This document shows positions 27,901-36,459 of a stretch of DNA of 64,000 bases, in pieces. Location: positions 1 to 64,000 of the forward strand of contig WTBR01000028.1 in NCBI GenBank assembly GCA_013138975.1, read 5' to 3'. The translations under genes were made by a program, and so were the position numbers. Each line of letters starts with the position of its first letter. Position 1 is the first letter of the stretch. Origin of the DNA: Bacteroidales bacterium. GTDB lineage: Bacteria > Bacteroidota > Bacteroidia > Bacteroidales > UBA12077. The notes under the pieces are model-generated. The model saw only the letters and a program-made list of their open reading frames with translations, was not told the origin of the DNA and did no database searches.

Positions 27901-29204
27901 TCGAGTCTTAAACGCGGATCATCGTTTTTATGCCGCATGATTTCAAGGTAGTAATCATCTCCAAAGACAGATTTGAACCATTGTATTGTTTCTTTGGCTT
28001 TGTCAAAATTACCAGCCATAATATGTTGTGCTACTTCACCACCAAGACATGCGCTACTTACAATAATACCTTCTTTGTACTTTTCAAGTAATTCTTTATC
28101 AATTCTTGGCTTGTAGTACATCCCCTCGGTGTACGCAATAGATGTGAGTTTTAAAAGATTTTGATATCCTCTATAATTTTTTGCCAGAAGAATAAGGTGA
28201 TTTCCTGATGCATCAGTTTTATCTTCTTTGCGTAGATATCCACGACGTGCAACGTAGACTTCTATTCCAATAATCGGTTTAATGTCATTTTTCTTACAAG
28301 AAACGTGAAACTCTTTAACGCCAAACATACCACCATGGTCGGTTATAGCAACTGCGAGCATTCCATCTGCTTTTGCTTTTCTTGCTATTTGAGCTGTTGA
28401 TGCTGCACCGTCAAGTATGGAGTATTGCGAGTGAACGTGCAGATGTACAAAAGGTTGAAGTTTGGATCCTGTTGCGGCATTTTGTAATTTACGTTCTTCT
28501 TCTTCAATGGAAATTTCACTAAACTCATTTACCTTAAAAGATTCATATTCTATCCCAACAGGTTTTATGATTGATGGATTTTTGCGTCGAAAAGTTTTTA
28601 CTTCTTCCGAAGTCATTTTAAGAGCTTCACTGCTTGTATCGTTAACTCTTATTAATTCGAGAAAACATCTCGATGTGGCTACTACATCCGCTGCAGCATT
28701 ATGCGCTTCCGGGAAAGGAGCATTAAAAAGCTTTAAGTGAAGTTCCGTAAGTGTGGGTGCTTTTATTCCTCCACTTTTATTTCGGATAGCACAAAAAGCA
28801 GTACCTTCTATTTTAGTACAAAATCTTGGTGCGGTCGTCATTATTTCTTTTATTCCGCACCTTAAAAGTTCACTGCCAACTATGTTGATATCGAACTCCA
28901 CATTATGGCCAATAATAAATTTTGCTTTTTCTACATCTTCTACAAAATCTCTTAAAGCATCTTTTAGTTGAATACCTTTTTCTTTGGCAATTTCTGTTGA
29001 TATGCCATGTATTTCAACCACATCATCAGGTATTATATAACCTTCAGGTATAATTACGTGATTTTTAGCAAATAAAAAATTACCTTCTACATCATGACAT
29101 TGCCATGCCAACTGCACCATTCTTGGCCAGTTTTCAAAGTCGGTTAAAGGAGCTTTCCATTTTTTAGGTAAGCCCGTGGTTTCAGTATCGAATATTAAAA
29201 ACAT
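24939..29204 (-). CDS. dnaE: DNA polymerase III alpha subunit with fused N-terminal exonuclease
   Basis: The preferred start gives 1421 residues, beginning MFLIFDTETTG (a TTG 11 codons upstream at 29237 is possible but gives a non-typical N-terminus). An N-terminal DEDD exonuclease domain (about 1-190) carries motifs DTETTG, GHNVEFD and HNAAAD, as in the epsilon subunit. A PHP domain follows (about 255-480; LHVHSQYSILDG, ITDHG, KPIIGIEVY), then the polymerase palm with PDVDIDFDDDGR (about 640), the fingers and the C-terminal OB fold. It replicates the chromosome; the fused exonuclease probably proofreads, with a second potential activity in the PHP domain. Confidence 0.93.
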   Translation of the reverse strand: MFLIFDTETTGLPKKWKAPLTDFENWPRMVQLAWQCHDVEGNFLFAKNHVIIPEGYIIPDDVVEIHGISTEIAKEKGIQLKDALRDFVEDVEKAKFIIGHNVEFDINIVGSELLRCGIKEIMTTAPRFCTKIEGTAFCAIRNKSGGIKAPTLTELHLKLFNAPFPEAHNAAADVVATSRCFLELIRVNDTSSEALKMTSEEVKTFRRKNPSIIKPVGIEYESFKVNEFSEISIEEEERKLQNAATGSKLQPFVHLHVHSQYSILDGAASTAQIARKAKADGMLAVAITDHGGMFGVKEFHVSCKKNDIKPIIGIEVYVARRGYLRKEDKTDASGNHLILLAKNYRGYQNLLKLTSIAYTEGMYYKPRIDKELLEKYKEGIIVSSACLGGEVAQHIMAGNFDKAKETIQWFKSVFGDDYYLEIMRHKNDDPRLRLDIWENQVKVNKVILNIAKELSIKVIATNDTHFINPEDADAHDVMVCLNTGRDYDDPTRMRYTRQEWFKTTKEMNNVFADVPETLANTLEIANKVEEFELNSKPIMPDFPLPEGFESEADYLRHLTIEGAKKRYGDPIPEGHLERINFELDTIINMGFPGYFLITQDFINWAKDNGVLVGPGRGSAAGSVVAYSTGITNIDPMKYDLLFERFLNPDRISMPDVDIDFDDDGRQLVLDYVTDKYGRDKVAHICTFGTMATKSSIKDVARVLKLDLSESNRIAKLVPEAPKMSFEKAYKEEPALLLEKKSSNPLIARTIQLAEKLEGSIRHTGVHACGVLIGKNPLDEHLPVMPTKGEELLTTQYDGRFVEDIGLLKMDFLGLKTLSIIKDVIANIKLSKGIDIDIDNIELTDEETFKLFSRGETTAIFQFESPGMKKHLRALQPNRFEDLVAMNALYRPGPMEYIPSFINRKHGKEKIEYDHPKMEPFLSDTYGITVYQEQVMLQSRALGGFTRGDSDSLRKAMGKKKIDMMNELKLKFTDGCLESEEFVEGCTTTKKEPKKLIDKIWTDWEAFASYAFNKSHSVCYAYIAYQTGYLKAHYPAEFMSGVLSRNLSDITKITSFMEECRNMGMEVLGPDVNESYRKFTVNKDGAIRFGMAGIKGVGEGAVDAMIQEREANGPFKNVYDYVERNNLGQVNKKNMEALVTAGALDNLDNISRGQYFATDSKASTLIENLVRYGNKYQNDQNTNQQSLFGGADSIEIAKPEIPSTGVWQKLEQLKREKEVIGIFLSAHPLDDFKLEIDTFCNVALNEFGNINNLRGRDLTVAGIVTDVNHLTTKTGKPFGFLTIQDFTESYRLALFGKDYENFRKYCYMDYPLLLKGKVQARPYNEEELEFKIKTIMMLTQVREEMVDNLQLTIPLKSINQELIDEIKEHVLAKKGKVTLKFKIIDPEENIGVELFSRTERIDVTNELIDFLNKKTEIQYSIS

Positions 29205-29550
29205 CAATTTTAATTTTGTAGCATATGGAAACTGCAAATTTAATCTAACCCAAAACTTTAATTAAGCAAATCGCAGTGTTTTTTTACAATAGTTTTCAAA
29301 TAGAAATTAGACTTAAAATTAAGCATTTAGCACATAAAAATCTCATTCTGTTAATAAGTAGTAATAATTTTGAATACTTTCAATTTTATCAAAAAAACAA
29401 GATTGTATTATTTATGTTTAAATAAATAATTAACTTCCTGAATCAGATCATTTAAATAGGCTTTAAAAATATTTTTTTACTAAATTATTATTGTATCTTT
29501 GCCGCACTATTTTAAAAAGTAGAATTATTAATTAATTTAAAAAAAAGAGC
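29205..29550. other. Divergent intergenic region dnaE/rpsP
   Basis: These 346 AT-rich bases contain the rpsP -7 element and no other structure that I can recognise. Confidence 0.55.
29494..29501 (+). promoter_or_regulatory. Putative -7 element of rpsP-rimM
   Basis: TATCTTTG fits TAnnTTTG and lies 49 bases upstream of the rpsP start; the TTG -33 element is weak or replaced by TTT. Confidence 0.55.
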
Positions 29551-30132
29551 ATGCCTGTAAAAATTCGATTAACAAGAAGAGGGAGAAAAAAAGCTCCATT
29601 TTATCACATTGTTATCGCAGATAGCAGAGCGCCACGAGATGGTAGATACATTGAAAGCATAGGGAAATACAACCCTTTGACAAATCCTGCTACTATTGAA
29701 TTAGATTTCGATAAAGCATTGGATTGGCTACTAAAAGGCGCTCAACCTACAGATACCTGTAGATCTATTTTGTCGTACAAAGGTGTAATGATGAAAAAGC
29801 ACTTACTTGAAGGAGTAAAAAAAGGTGCATTTAATGAAGAGCAAGCAGAAGAGAAATTCCAAAGCTGGCTACAAGAAAAAGGAAACAAGATTCAAACTAA
29901 AATTGACGGTTTGCAACAAGGCGAAGATGCTGATGCAAAGAAACGTTTAGATGCTGAAACTAAAGTACGTGAAGCAAGAGCTGAAGAATTAGCTAAGAGA
30001 AATGCTGAAGCAGCTGCTGCAGAAGCAAAAGCTAATGCTCCAAAAGAAGAGGAAACTCCTGAAGTTGCTGACGAAGTAACAGAAGAAAAAGCTCCTGAAG
30101 CAGAAAATAAAGAACAAGCACCACAAGCTTAA
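29551..30132 (+). CDS. rpsP: 30S ribosomal protein S16 with long C-terminal extension
   Basis: Residues 1-80 match S16 ([33 protein letters not shown]). The protein is 193 residues long, more than twice the E. coli protein, because of a charged alanine/glutamate-rich tail (about 105-193). Such extensions occur in Bacteroidota. The protein binds 16S rRNA during 30S assembly. rimM follows after 13 bases, the usual rpsP-rimM pairing. Confidence 0.97.
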   Translation: MPVKIRLTRRGRKKAPFYHIVIADSRAPRDGRYIESIGKYNPLTNPATIELDFDKALDWLLKGAQPTDTCRSILSYKGVMMKKHLLEGVKKGAFNEEQAEEKFQSWLQEKGNKIQTKIDGLQQGEDADAKKRLDAETKVREARAEELAKRNAEAAAAEAKANAPKEEETPEVADEVTEEKAPEAENKEQAPQA

Positions 30133-30145
30133 AATATTTTCATGC

Positions 30146-30667
30146 ATGAAAAAAGATGATCATTATTTATTAGGATCACTTTTAAAAACGAAAGGGATTA
30201 AAGGTGAATTAATACTTAAACTTAATAATGATTATTCTGAAGAAATTCAAAAATTGGAATCAATTTTTATCGATGTAGATAATAAATTGGTTCCTTTTTT
30301 TATTGAAGAGATTAAAATTAAAACCTTATCAACTATAATAGTAAAATTAGAGGGAGTCGATGAGGAACAGAAAGCGATTGAATTTATAGATTTAGATTTT
30401 TATATTCCCCTTAATCAAGTAGAAAATTTGAAAATCAACAAAATTGAAACGATTGATATAACTGGATATAAAGTTATTGATCAAGATAAACAACTTATTG
30501 GAACGGTTATAGAATTTATAGATATTCCAAAAAATCCTTTATTAAATGTAAAGTCGGATAAGGGCGAAGTTCTAATACCTGCAACTGATGAGCTAATTAT
30601 TGAAGTCGATGATGATCTGCAGGAAATTATTTTGAATATCCCTGAAGGATTGTTAGATATTGATTAA
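30146..30667 (+). CDS. rimM: Ribosome maturation factor RimM
   Basis: The 173-residue protein has an N-terminal RimM domain (LGSLLKTKGIKGELIL, about 8-23) and a C-terminal PRC-barrel (about 100-173; KNPLLNVKSDKGEVLIPA). It assists 30S head assembly and binds S19. It is co-transcribed with rpsP. Its last codons overlap the convergent thioesterase gene by 4 bases. Confidence 0.9.
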   Translation: MKKDDHYLLGSLLKTKGIKGELILKLNNDYSEEIQKLESIFIDVDNKLVPFFIEEIKIKTLSTIIVKLEGVDEEQKAIEFIDLDFYIPLNQVENLKINKIETIDITGYKVIDQDKQLIGTVIEFIDIPKNPLLNVKSDKGEVLIPATDELIIEVDDDLQEIILNIPEGLLDID

Positions 30668-31116
30668 AATGAAAGGTCGGTTTCGTAATCAATTATTTTA
30701 TTACGCCAGTCATCCGGCAAATGAATTGCTCCATTTTCTTTAGATCCAAATGCAACTAAAATAGCATCATTATTCGCTTTAAGCTCTTTAGTAGTTATAT
30801 TAACAATTTCTTGTTTCATATTTAAGCTTTTATTCCCAAGCTTATAAACTTTCGATAATACTATGATCTCTTCTTCTAAATATATTGGGTTTAGGTATTC
30901 TATTGTAATTTTTGCCAGAACTAAGGCTCTATCTTCCCAATTCATTTTTTGATCAAATACCTTTTCAAAATACCGCAAACGTGCCATGTCAAAGTAATTC
31001 TGATATACAGAATTATTTACATGAGACAATATGTCAATGTCGTTAAATCTTATCTGAATTGGTGTTTTATGAAGGAAATTAGTCTCAGGTTTAGTTATCA
31101 TCATTTTGTAATTCAA
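30664..31116 (-). CDS. Acyl-CoA thioesterase, hot-dog fold (YbgC/4HBT-like)
   Basis: The 150-residue protein has the hot-dog thioesterase pattern, with IRFNDIDILSHVNNSVYQNYFDMARLRYF around residues 22-52, where the Asp-x-Asp and His-Val-Asn motif is typical of 4HBT/FatA-like enzymes. It would hydrolyse an acyl-CoA of unknown chain. Its 5' end overlaps the 3' end of the upstream dehydratase gene by 26 bases, so the two are translationally linked. Confidence 0.85.
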   Translation of the reverse strand: MNYKMMITKPETNFLHKTPIQIRFNDIDILSHVNNSVYQNYFDMARLRYFEKVFDQKMNWEDRALVLAKITIEYLNPIYLEEEIIVLSKVYKLGNKSLNMKQEIVNITTKELKANNDAILVAFGSKENGAIHLPDDWRNKIIDYETDLSF

Positions 31117-32983
31117 TGTCTAATTCTTCATAAATTGAGTTCTGACTTTTAAACTCAGGAACAATTTCTTTCATCTTAAGAACAATCTCAGTATTGTTAT
31201 GATCTTCTTTAAGTTTTATTAGTTCGTTAAATTTTTCACATACTTCATCAAAATTGTAATCACGAACTTTTGCAATCATTATCTTAGAATGATATGTTGG
31301 AATAGTATTTTCTAAATCATTTAATAATTCTTCGTATAATTTTTCGCCTGGTCTTAATCCTGTATATTTTATTTGAATATCTCTCCCAATAGTTAATCCA
31401 GATAGCTTTATCATTTTCTTCGCAAGGTCAAGTATTTTTACAGATTTACCCATGTCGAAGATGAAGATCTCTTTACCTTTACTAATAGCTCCAGCTTCAA
31501 GTACTAGTTGACAGGCTTCTGGTATAGTCATAAAATAACGAGTTATTTCGGGATGTGTTACTGTAATAGGGCCGCCTTTGTCGATTTGTTTTTTAAATCT
31601 TAAAATTACAGAACCGTTTGAACCTAAAACATTCCCAAAACGAGTTGTGATGAAATTTGTATAACTAATTTGATTAAAAGATTGAATATAAATTTCGGCA
31701 ATTCTTTTAGAAGCTCCCATTATATTTGTTGGATTTACTGCTTTGTCCGTAGAAACCATTACAAATTGTTCTACCTTGAATTTATTAGAAATGTCAGCAA
31801 TAATTTTTGTCCCGATAATATTTGTTCTTAATGCTTCTGTTGGGTTGTTCTCCATCATTGGAACATGCTTATAAGCAGCAGCATGATACACAATTGAAGG
31901 TTTGTAATCTTCAAAAAGTTTTTTTACACGATATTCATCAGCAATATTACCGATGACTATTTCAAAGTTGTAAAAATGGAATTTCTCTTGAAGATCAAGC
32001 TCCATATCATATAATGGTGATTCTGCCTGATCAAATAAAATAATTTTTGCAGGATTAAAATTCATTATTTGGCGAACAATTTCACTTCCAATAGAACCTG
32101 CAGCACCAGTAACAAGTACTGTTTTATTGAGAATTTTTTTCTTAATTTTATTTATATCTAATACAATTGGGGGGCGTTCAAGTAAATCTTCAATTTTTAT
32201 TTCTTTAATCTGATTAAAACTTAATTCTCCATTTATCCAAGTGTTGATGTCAGGAACTGAAAGTACTTTAATATCATATTGAAGGCATTTTTCTATAATG
32301 TTATGCTTTTCTTCAGGCTTAATATCTTCCTTGGCTATGATTAATCTTCCTATTGTATCTTTTTGCAATAAATTTTCCAGATAGTCTGGATGGTAGATAG
32401 TTACTCCTTCTAATGCTTTGCCTATGTTTGAGGTTTTGATATCTAAAAATGCTAAAACCTTGTATTTACTTTCAGCATCTCTATCTAAAGTTCTTTTTGT
32501 AATTACTCCAAACTGACCAGCACCGTATATAATAACACTTGTTTTCTCTTTATTAGGGTTATAAATTTCTTGGTATAATATTTTTGTTGCCAATCTAAAA
32601 GAAGCCATTAAGAAAACGGTTAATAGAAAATCGATAATAACTATGCCAAAAGGAATAATAAATGTTCCATTAAAGAAGAAGAAATTTATAATATTTACAA
32701 GAGTAAAAACAAGGCTACCTGAAATAGCAACTAAAAAGATTCTTTCAGTATCTTTTGCGCCTGAGTGTCTTATAATTCCAGCATAGGTTTTGAAAATCAG
32801 AAAGGTGATTGAACGGAAAAATAAAACATAAGGTATAATAAAACCCAACTGAATGTAATATTCAGGGGGTATTTTGAAATTGAAACGTAATAAAAAAGAA
32901 GCAGAAATAGAAATCCCGCAAATTATTAGATCGATTAAAAAAACAATCCATCTTGGGGTATAAGATTTTGGGAATCTAATCAT
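31091..32983 (-). CDS. Membrane nucleoside-diphosphate-sugar 4,6-dehydratase/epimerase (PglF/WbpM-like)
   Basis: The 630-residue protein has four N-terminal transmembrane segments (about residues 12-32, 45-70, 82-106 and 112-132), a first Rossmann-like domain (about 145-260) and a C-terminal SDR domain with the NAD-binding motif VTGAAGSIGSE (about 293-303). STDKAVNPTNIMGASK near 404 corresponds to the active-site region of UDP-GlcNAc 4,6-dehydratases. Such enzymes start synthesis of modified sugars such as bacillosamine or QuiNAc for surface glycans. It lies outside the glycan cluster proper, separated by the GIN-domain gene. Confidence 0.87.
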   Translation of the reverse strand: MIRFPKSYTPRWIVFLIDLIICGISISASFLLRFNFKIPPEYYIQLGFIIPYVLFFRSITFLIFKTYAGIIRHSGAKDTERIFLVAISGSLVFTLVNIINFFFFNGTFIIPFGIVIIDFLLTVFLMASFRLATKILYQEIYNPNKEKTSVIIYGAGQFGVITKRTLDRDAESKYKVLAFLDIKTSNIGKALEGVTIYHPDYLENLLQKDTIGRLIIAKEDIKPEEKHNIIEKCLQYDIKVLSVPDINTWINGELSFNQIKEIKIEDLLERPPIVLDINKIKKKILNKTVLVTGAAGSIGSEIVRQIMNFNPAKIILFDQAESPLYDMELDLQEKFHFYNFEIVIGNIADEYRVKKLFEDYKPSIVYHAAAYKHVPMMENNPTEALRTNIIGTKIIADISNKFKVEQFVMVSTDKAVNPTNIMGASKRIAEIYIQSFNQISYTNFITTRFGNVLGSNGSVILRFKKQIDKGGPITVTHPEITRYFMTIPEACQLVLEAGAISKGKEIFIFDMGKSVKILDLAKKMIKLSGLTIGRDIQIKYTGLRPGEKLYEELLNDLENTIPTYHSKIMIAKVRDYNFDEVCEKFNELIKLKEDHNNTEIVLKMKEIVPEFKSQNSIYEELDIELQNDDN

Positions 32984-33109
32984 TATATATAAAGCAATTA
33001 TAGTTTATTTAAGGGCTAATTAACACTTTCAAAAATATTAAAAATATTGCAACATATATAATTTTTAACCGTCTTTTATCAAAATGAAACGAAACAAAAA
33101 TCTGAAATT

Positions 33110-33838
33110 ATGAAAAGGAAACAAATTAAAACACTAGCATTTACACTTTTTGTGTTATTGGGGTTGCAATTAGTTAATCTTAGTGCTTCTTCATTAATGC
33201 AAGATAAAAAGGAGACTAGAAAAGTAGCAGAATTTGATAAAATTGGATTGGCAATTCCTGCTAATTTATATTTAACACAAGGATCAAAGAATGAAGTTGT
33301 AATTGAGGCTGATGAAGATTTACTCAGTAAAATTGAGACTGAAGTAAATGGCACAAGTTTAGATATTCAGTTTGAAAAATGGTACAACTACAAAGGAATA
33401 GGTAATATTAATGTTTATGTTACTGTAAAAGATTTAAAAGAGTTGGATGTATCTGGTTCTGGTGATATTATTGCAAAATCGGCGATTAAAGCAGATAAAC
33501 TGGTTTTTGTTATTTCAGGTAGCGGATCTATATTAATTGATGATTTATCTGTAAATAACGTTTATGCTATGGTGACAGGATCTGGCGACATCAAAATTAA
33601 AGGAAATTCTAAAGCTAATGAGTTAGATGCTACAGTTACTGGTTCTGGAGATTTTGAGTCTGAAAATATTGAGTTTAAGGAAGGAGAAATGTCCATAACA
33701 GGATCTGGTTCAATTCGAGCACATATAATTGATCAGTTAGAAGCAAATATTACAGGTAGTGGTAGGATTTATTATAAAGGAACTCCGGTAATTGATGCTG
33801 ATATTACAGGAAGCGGCAAAATTAGAAACGATATGTAG
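33110..33838 (+). CDS. Secreted GIN-domain (DUF2807) protein
   Basis: The 242-residue protein starts with a signal peptide (about residues 9-27) and has the head GIN domain of DUF2807. A repeated SGSG/TGSG motif (VSGSGDI, ISGSGSI, VTGSGDI, VTGSGDF, ITGSGSI, ITGSGRI, ITGSGKI) occurs every 17-24 residues from about 113 on, consistent with a parallel beta-helix. Such proteins are placed in the envelope; the function is unknown, perhaps adhesion. It is a single-gene unit, followed by a structured intergenic element. Confidence 0.85.
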   Translation: MKRKQIKTLAFTLFVLLGLQLVNLSASSLMQDKKETRKVAEFDKIGLAIPANLYLTQGSKNEVVIEADEDLLSKIETEVNGTSLDIQFEKWYNYKGIGNINVYVTVKDLKELDVSGSGDIIAKSAIKADKLVFVISGSGSILIDDLSVNNVYAMVTGSGDIKIKGNSKANELDATVTGSGDFESENIEFKEGEMSITGSGSIRAHIIDQLEANITGSGRIYYKGTPVIDADITGSGKIRNDM

Positions 33839-34056
33839 TGTCAGCAAGAAAACTGTCTTTTTTTCAAGTCTTTGATAAGAAAGCGTTAAAGACATTCCGA
33901 TAACTATCGGAATTCGAAGTGTTGGAAACCAAGGAGTTTACTTTTGTAAGTGACTGTTTTCAACACGAGAGTAATGCAGTATTTGGCGTTTTCTTGCAAA
34001 GACTATGTAACAGAAGGTATAAATTTGTAAATGAGGTGGCATAATGTCGCCTCTTT
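33839..34056. repeat. Structured intergenic element with nested inverted repeats
   Basis: Perfect 10-base arms at 33844-33853 and 33988-33997 (GCAAGAAAAC / GTTTTCTTGC) enclose a smaller hairpin ATTCCGATA / TATCGGAAT at 33894-33913, a GTCTTT/AAAGAC pairing (about 33869-33892) and GTGTTGG.../...CAACAC-like arms (about 33918-33965). The unit is about 155 bases long and can fold into a multi-armed structure. It may be a transposon-like palindromic element or a small RNA. Confidence 0.7.
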
Positions 34057-34620
34057 TTATTTTCTGATAATTTGAATTTCTCCGGTTGTTCCAAGTTTTA
34101 TGATACTTGAAGGTAGTGATTTAGTGAAATCATCTTGTTTCCATTCCACTACATAATCAACAGCATCGATAATTTCTTGGCTTATATCAGCAAAACTTTG
34201 AGGTGAATTACTTCCACTAATATTAGCTGATGTTGATACTAAGGGTTTTCTAAATTTTTGAATGAGCTTTTGATTGAACTCATTATTTGAAATTCTTATC
34301 CCAATACTACCGTCAGGCGCAATTAAATTTGATGCAAGGTTTTTTGCACCTGAATATATAATTGTTAACGGGGTTTCTGATAGTTCAATTAAATCCCATG
34401 CTAATTCAGGCATTTCAGTTATAAAACTTGGTATTTTATTTGAATTATCTAATAGAACTAACATGCTTTTTTGATCACATCTTTGTTTTATTTGATAAAT
34501 TTTTTCTACTGCTTTTTCATTTGTAGCATCACATCCAAGACCCCAAATAGTATCGGTTGGATATAATATAACTCCACCTGCGTTTAAAATTTCCAGTGAT
34601 TTGTCTATATCTGCTTTCAT
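34057..34620 (-). CDS. L-threonylcarbamoyladenylate synthase, short (TsaC/YrdC) type
   Basis: The 187-residue protein has the YrdC fold (GGVILYPTDTIWGLGCDA, about 14-31; KSMLVLL; STSANISGS near 133). It forms threonylcarbamoyl-AMP for the t6A modification of tRNAs. It lacks the Sua5 C-terminal domain. It is the last gene of the minus-strand glycan operon (6-base gap to the TagF-like gene), which is probably an incidental placement. Confidence 0.9.
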   Translation of the reverse strand: MKADIDKSLEILNAGGVILYPTDTIWGLGCDATNEKAVEKIYQIKQRCDQKSMLVLLDNSNKIPSFITEMPELAWDLIELSETPLTIIYSGAKNLASNLIAPDGSIGIRISNNEFNQKLIQKFRKPLVSTSANISGSNSPQSFADISQEIIDAVDYVVEWKQDDFTKSLPSSIIKLGTTGEIQIIRK

Positions 34621-34626
34621 TGAAAT

Positions 34627-35667
34627 CTAGTTTATCTTTCCAAACATTTTAATCATTTTCCGCTTTCTTCCCCAAGGGATTTTTCTTTTTTCCGGAATGG
34701 GATTCCTCTTTATATATTCTTCTAATGTTTCAATTATTCTTTTTGATGACAATCCATCAGTATAAGGATGGTAATTATCAATAACCCATTTTCTGTTGGT
34801 TTTGCTATTATCAAATTCAATAATATCTTTAAATGTTGACAGCAGTTCCTTAGGATCAGAAATATCTTTCCACTTTATATTTTCTGAATTTGAATTAAAA
34901 GTGATGACGGGCTTATCTAACAGCAGAAATTCATATACAACTGATGATGTGTCACTAATCATTAAATCTGAAAGAATAAGATATTTGATAATGTTATTTT
35001 CACTTATAATTTCTGCATTTAAAGTTTTTTCACAAACAGTTTTGTAATCGTTAATAAATTGTTTGTCCATTAAATCATGGAACTTTATTAAAAGTAATGT
35101 GTCATTATCTGCTAATTTAAATATTTCATCTTGCAGAGCAATTGCTGAAGTTAAGGATGGAGAGAATGTAGGAGCGTACAATACAATCCTTTTTGCATTA
35201 TGTTTTTTTAACAGGTTTTGTTTTTCCTCTGAATATAATTGTTTGTGTTGAAATAGTAAATCAAGTTTTGACCAGCCTGTTTCTATTACATCAAAATCCT
35301 TAAATTTTTTCGCCAGATTTTTAAATCGATCTGTAAAATATGGCCCTTGAGTTAAGTATAAATCAAAATATTTTCTAATTCTGAAGTGACCTTTTTTTTC
35401 GCCTGCCAAACCATGAAATATTTGAACCTTAAACCCTCTTAAATTGTGAGGGACTTCATTTCCCGGAACAATAATAACATCATTTTTAAAATCAGAGATA
35501 TCTTGAATATTCGATGTGTAAATGCATTCGTTTTTATGAGGAAACTTTTCAAGAATATCTTCTGGAACATACCAAATTACAGAATGATTTTTGGAAATAA
35601 GCTCATCATATAATGGTTTTAAAATTCCAAAAGCATAAGGATTCTTACAGAAAAGTGTTGTTTTCAT
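34627..35667 (-). CDS. TagF-like CDP-polyol glycerophosphotransferase family protein
   Basis: The 346-residue protein has the catalytic domain of CDP-glycerol:poly(glycerophosphate) glycerophosphotransferases: IFHGLAGEKKGHF near 85, YAPTFSPSL near 168 and ISDTSSVVYEFLLLDKPVITF near 237, in the same order as in TagF. It would transfer a polyol-phosphate or similar group to a glycan. It lies directly after a LicC-like nucleotidyltransferase (4 bases), which could supply the CDP-activated donor. The donor alcohol cannot be read from the sequence. The substrate is probably a capsule or LPS sugar, since the neighbours are glycosyltransferases. Confidence 0.82.
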   Translation of the reverse strand: MKTTLFCKNPYAFGILKPLYDELISKNHSVIWYVPEDILEKFPHKNECIYTSNIQDISDFKNDVIIVPGNEVPHNLRGFKVQIFHGLAGEKKGHFRIRKYFDLYLTQGPYFTDRFKNLAKKFKDFDVIETGWSKLDLLFQHKQLYSEEKQNLLKKHNAKRIVLYAPTFSPSLTSAIALQDEIFKLADNDTLLLIKFHDLMDKQFINDYKTVCEKTLNAEIISENNIIKYLILSDLMISDTSSVVYEFLLLDKPVITFNSNSENIKWKDISDPKELLSTFKDIIEFDNSKTNRKWVIDNYHPYTDGLSSKRIIETLEEYIKRNPIPEKRKIPWGRKRKMIKMFGKIN

Positions 35668-35671
35668 TTAT

Positions 35672-36355
35672 TTAGAACATTTTATTAGCATTTTCTAAAT
35701 CTTCTAAAAAATCAATTTCTACACATTTATATTTTGAAATATCAACAGCATGCACTTTAATTTGATCTTTTTGAATTGCAGTTTCAATACCTCTTTCAAA
35801 ATAATCATTATTATCACATTCTTCAAGGCGCTTTATAAAAAAGTTCATGTCTTTTGATGAAATGAAATTTATTCCGACAGCTTCGCCTAATCCTTTTTCT
35901 ACGGTTTTTGATATTTCTTTAATAAAATCTGCAGAATCTAAAGTGTATTTAACTTCCTCTTCTCCAACTTCTTCGTTGTTAACTGAAACAAAAGTTTCAT
36001 TTTTATTAATAAAAGGGGTAAGTAAATCAAAGATTCTTTTGTCGAAAACTATATCGCCGTTTAACCATAAAACTGATTCTCCAACATATTTTTTTAGTGC
36101 CTTTAGTAAGCTTTTCGACGTATTGGTTTGGTCAAAAATAGGATTGTAAATATATGTTGCATCCGGTTGACTTTCCATAATTAGGTCTTTCTTAAACCCA
36201 ACAACAATATTAATGTCATCGAAATTAAAATATGATGATAAATTTTTTATTTGTTGTTTCATTATGGTATCACCGCTTTTGAGAGGCGTAAGTGGTTTAG
36301 GAAATGGGTTTCCTAATCTTGATCCAATACCTGCTGCTAAGATTACTATTTTCAT
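35672..36355 (-). CDS. LicC-like nucleotidyltransferase
   Basis: The 227-residue protein has the nucleotidyltransferase signature ILAAGIGSRLGNPFPKPL near the N-terminus and a metal-binding WLNGDIVFD near residue 97. It is close in layout to LicC/phosphocholine cytidylyltransferases and related sugar-phosphate nucleotidyltransferases. It probably makes the CDP-activated group for the adjacent TagF-like transferase. The actual alcohol (choline, glycerol, ribitol or another) is not determined by the sequence; no choline kinase or LicD-like transferase is present here. Confidence 0.75.
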   Translation of the reverse strand: MKIVILAAGIGSRLGNPFPKPLTPLKSGDTIMKQQIKNLSSYFNFDDINIVVGFKKDLIMESQPDATYIYNPIFDQTNTSKSLLKALKKYVGESVLWLNGDIVFDKRIFDLLTPFINKNETFVSVNNEEVGEEEVKYTLDSADFIKEISKTVEKGLGEAVGINFISSKDMNFFIKRLEECDNNDYFERGIETAIQKDQIKVHAVDISKYKCVEIDFLEDLENANKMF

Positions 36356-36459
36356 CAGTTTATTATTTGCAGTTTAGTTAAATATTTGGTATAAAAAATT
36401 ACAATTGTCTACTTGTGTGTCTCAATATTTATTCCAGACATGGGCTGTTTCATAACTAA

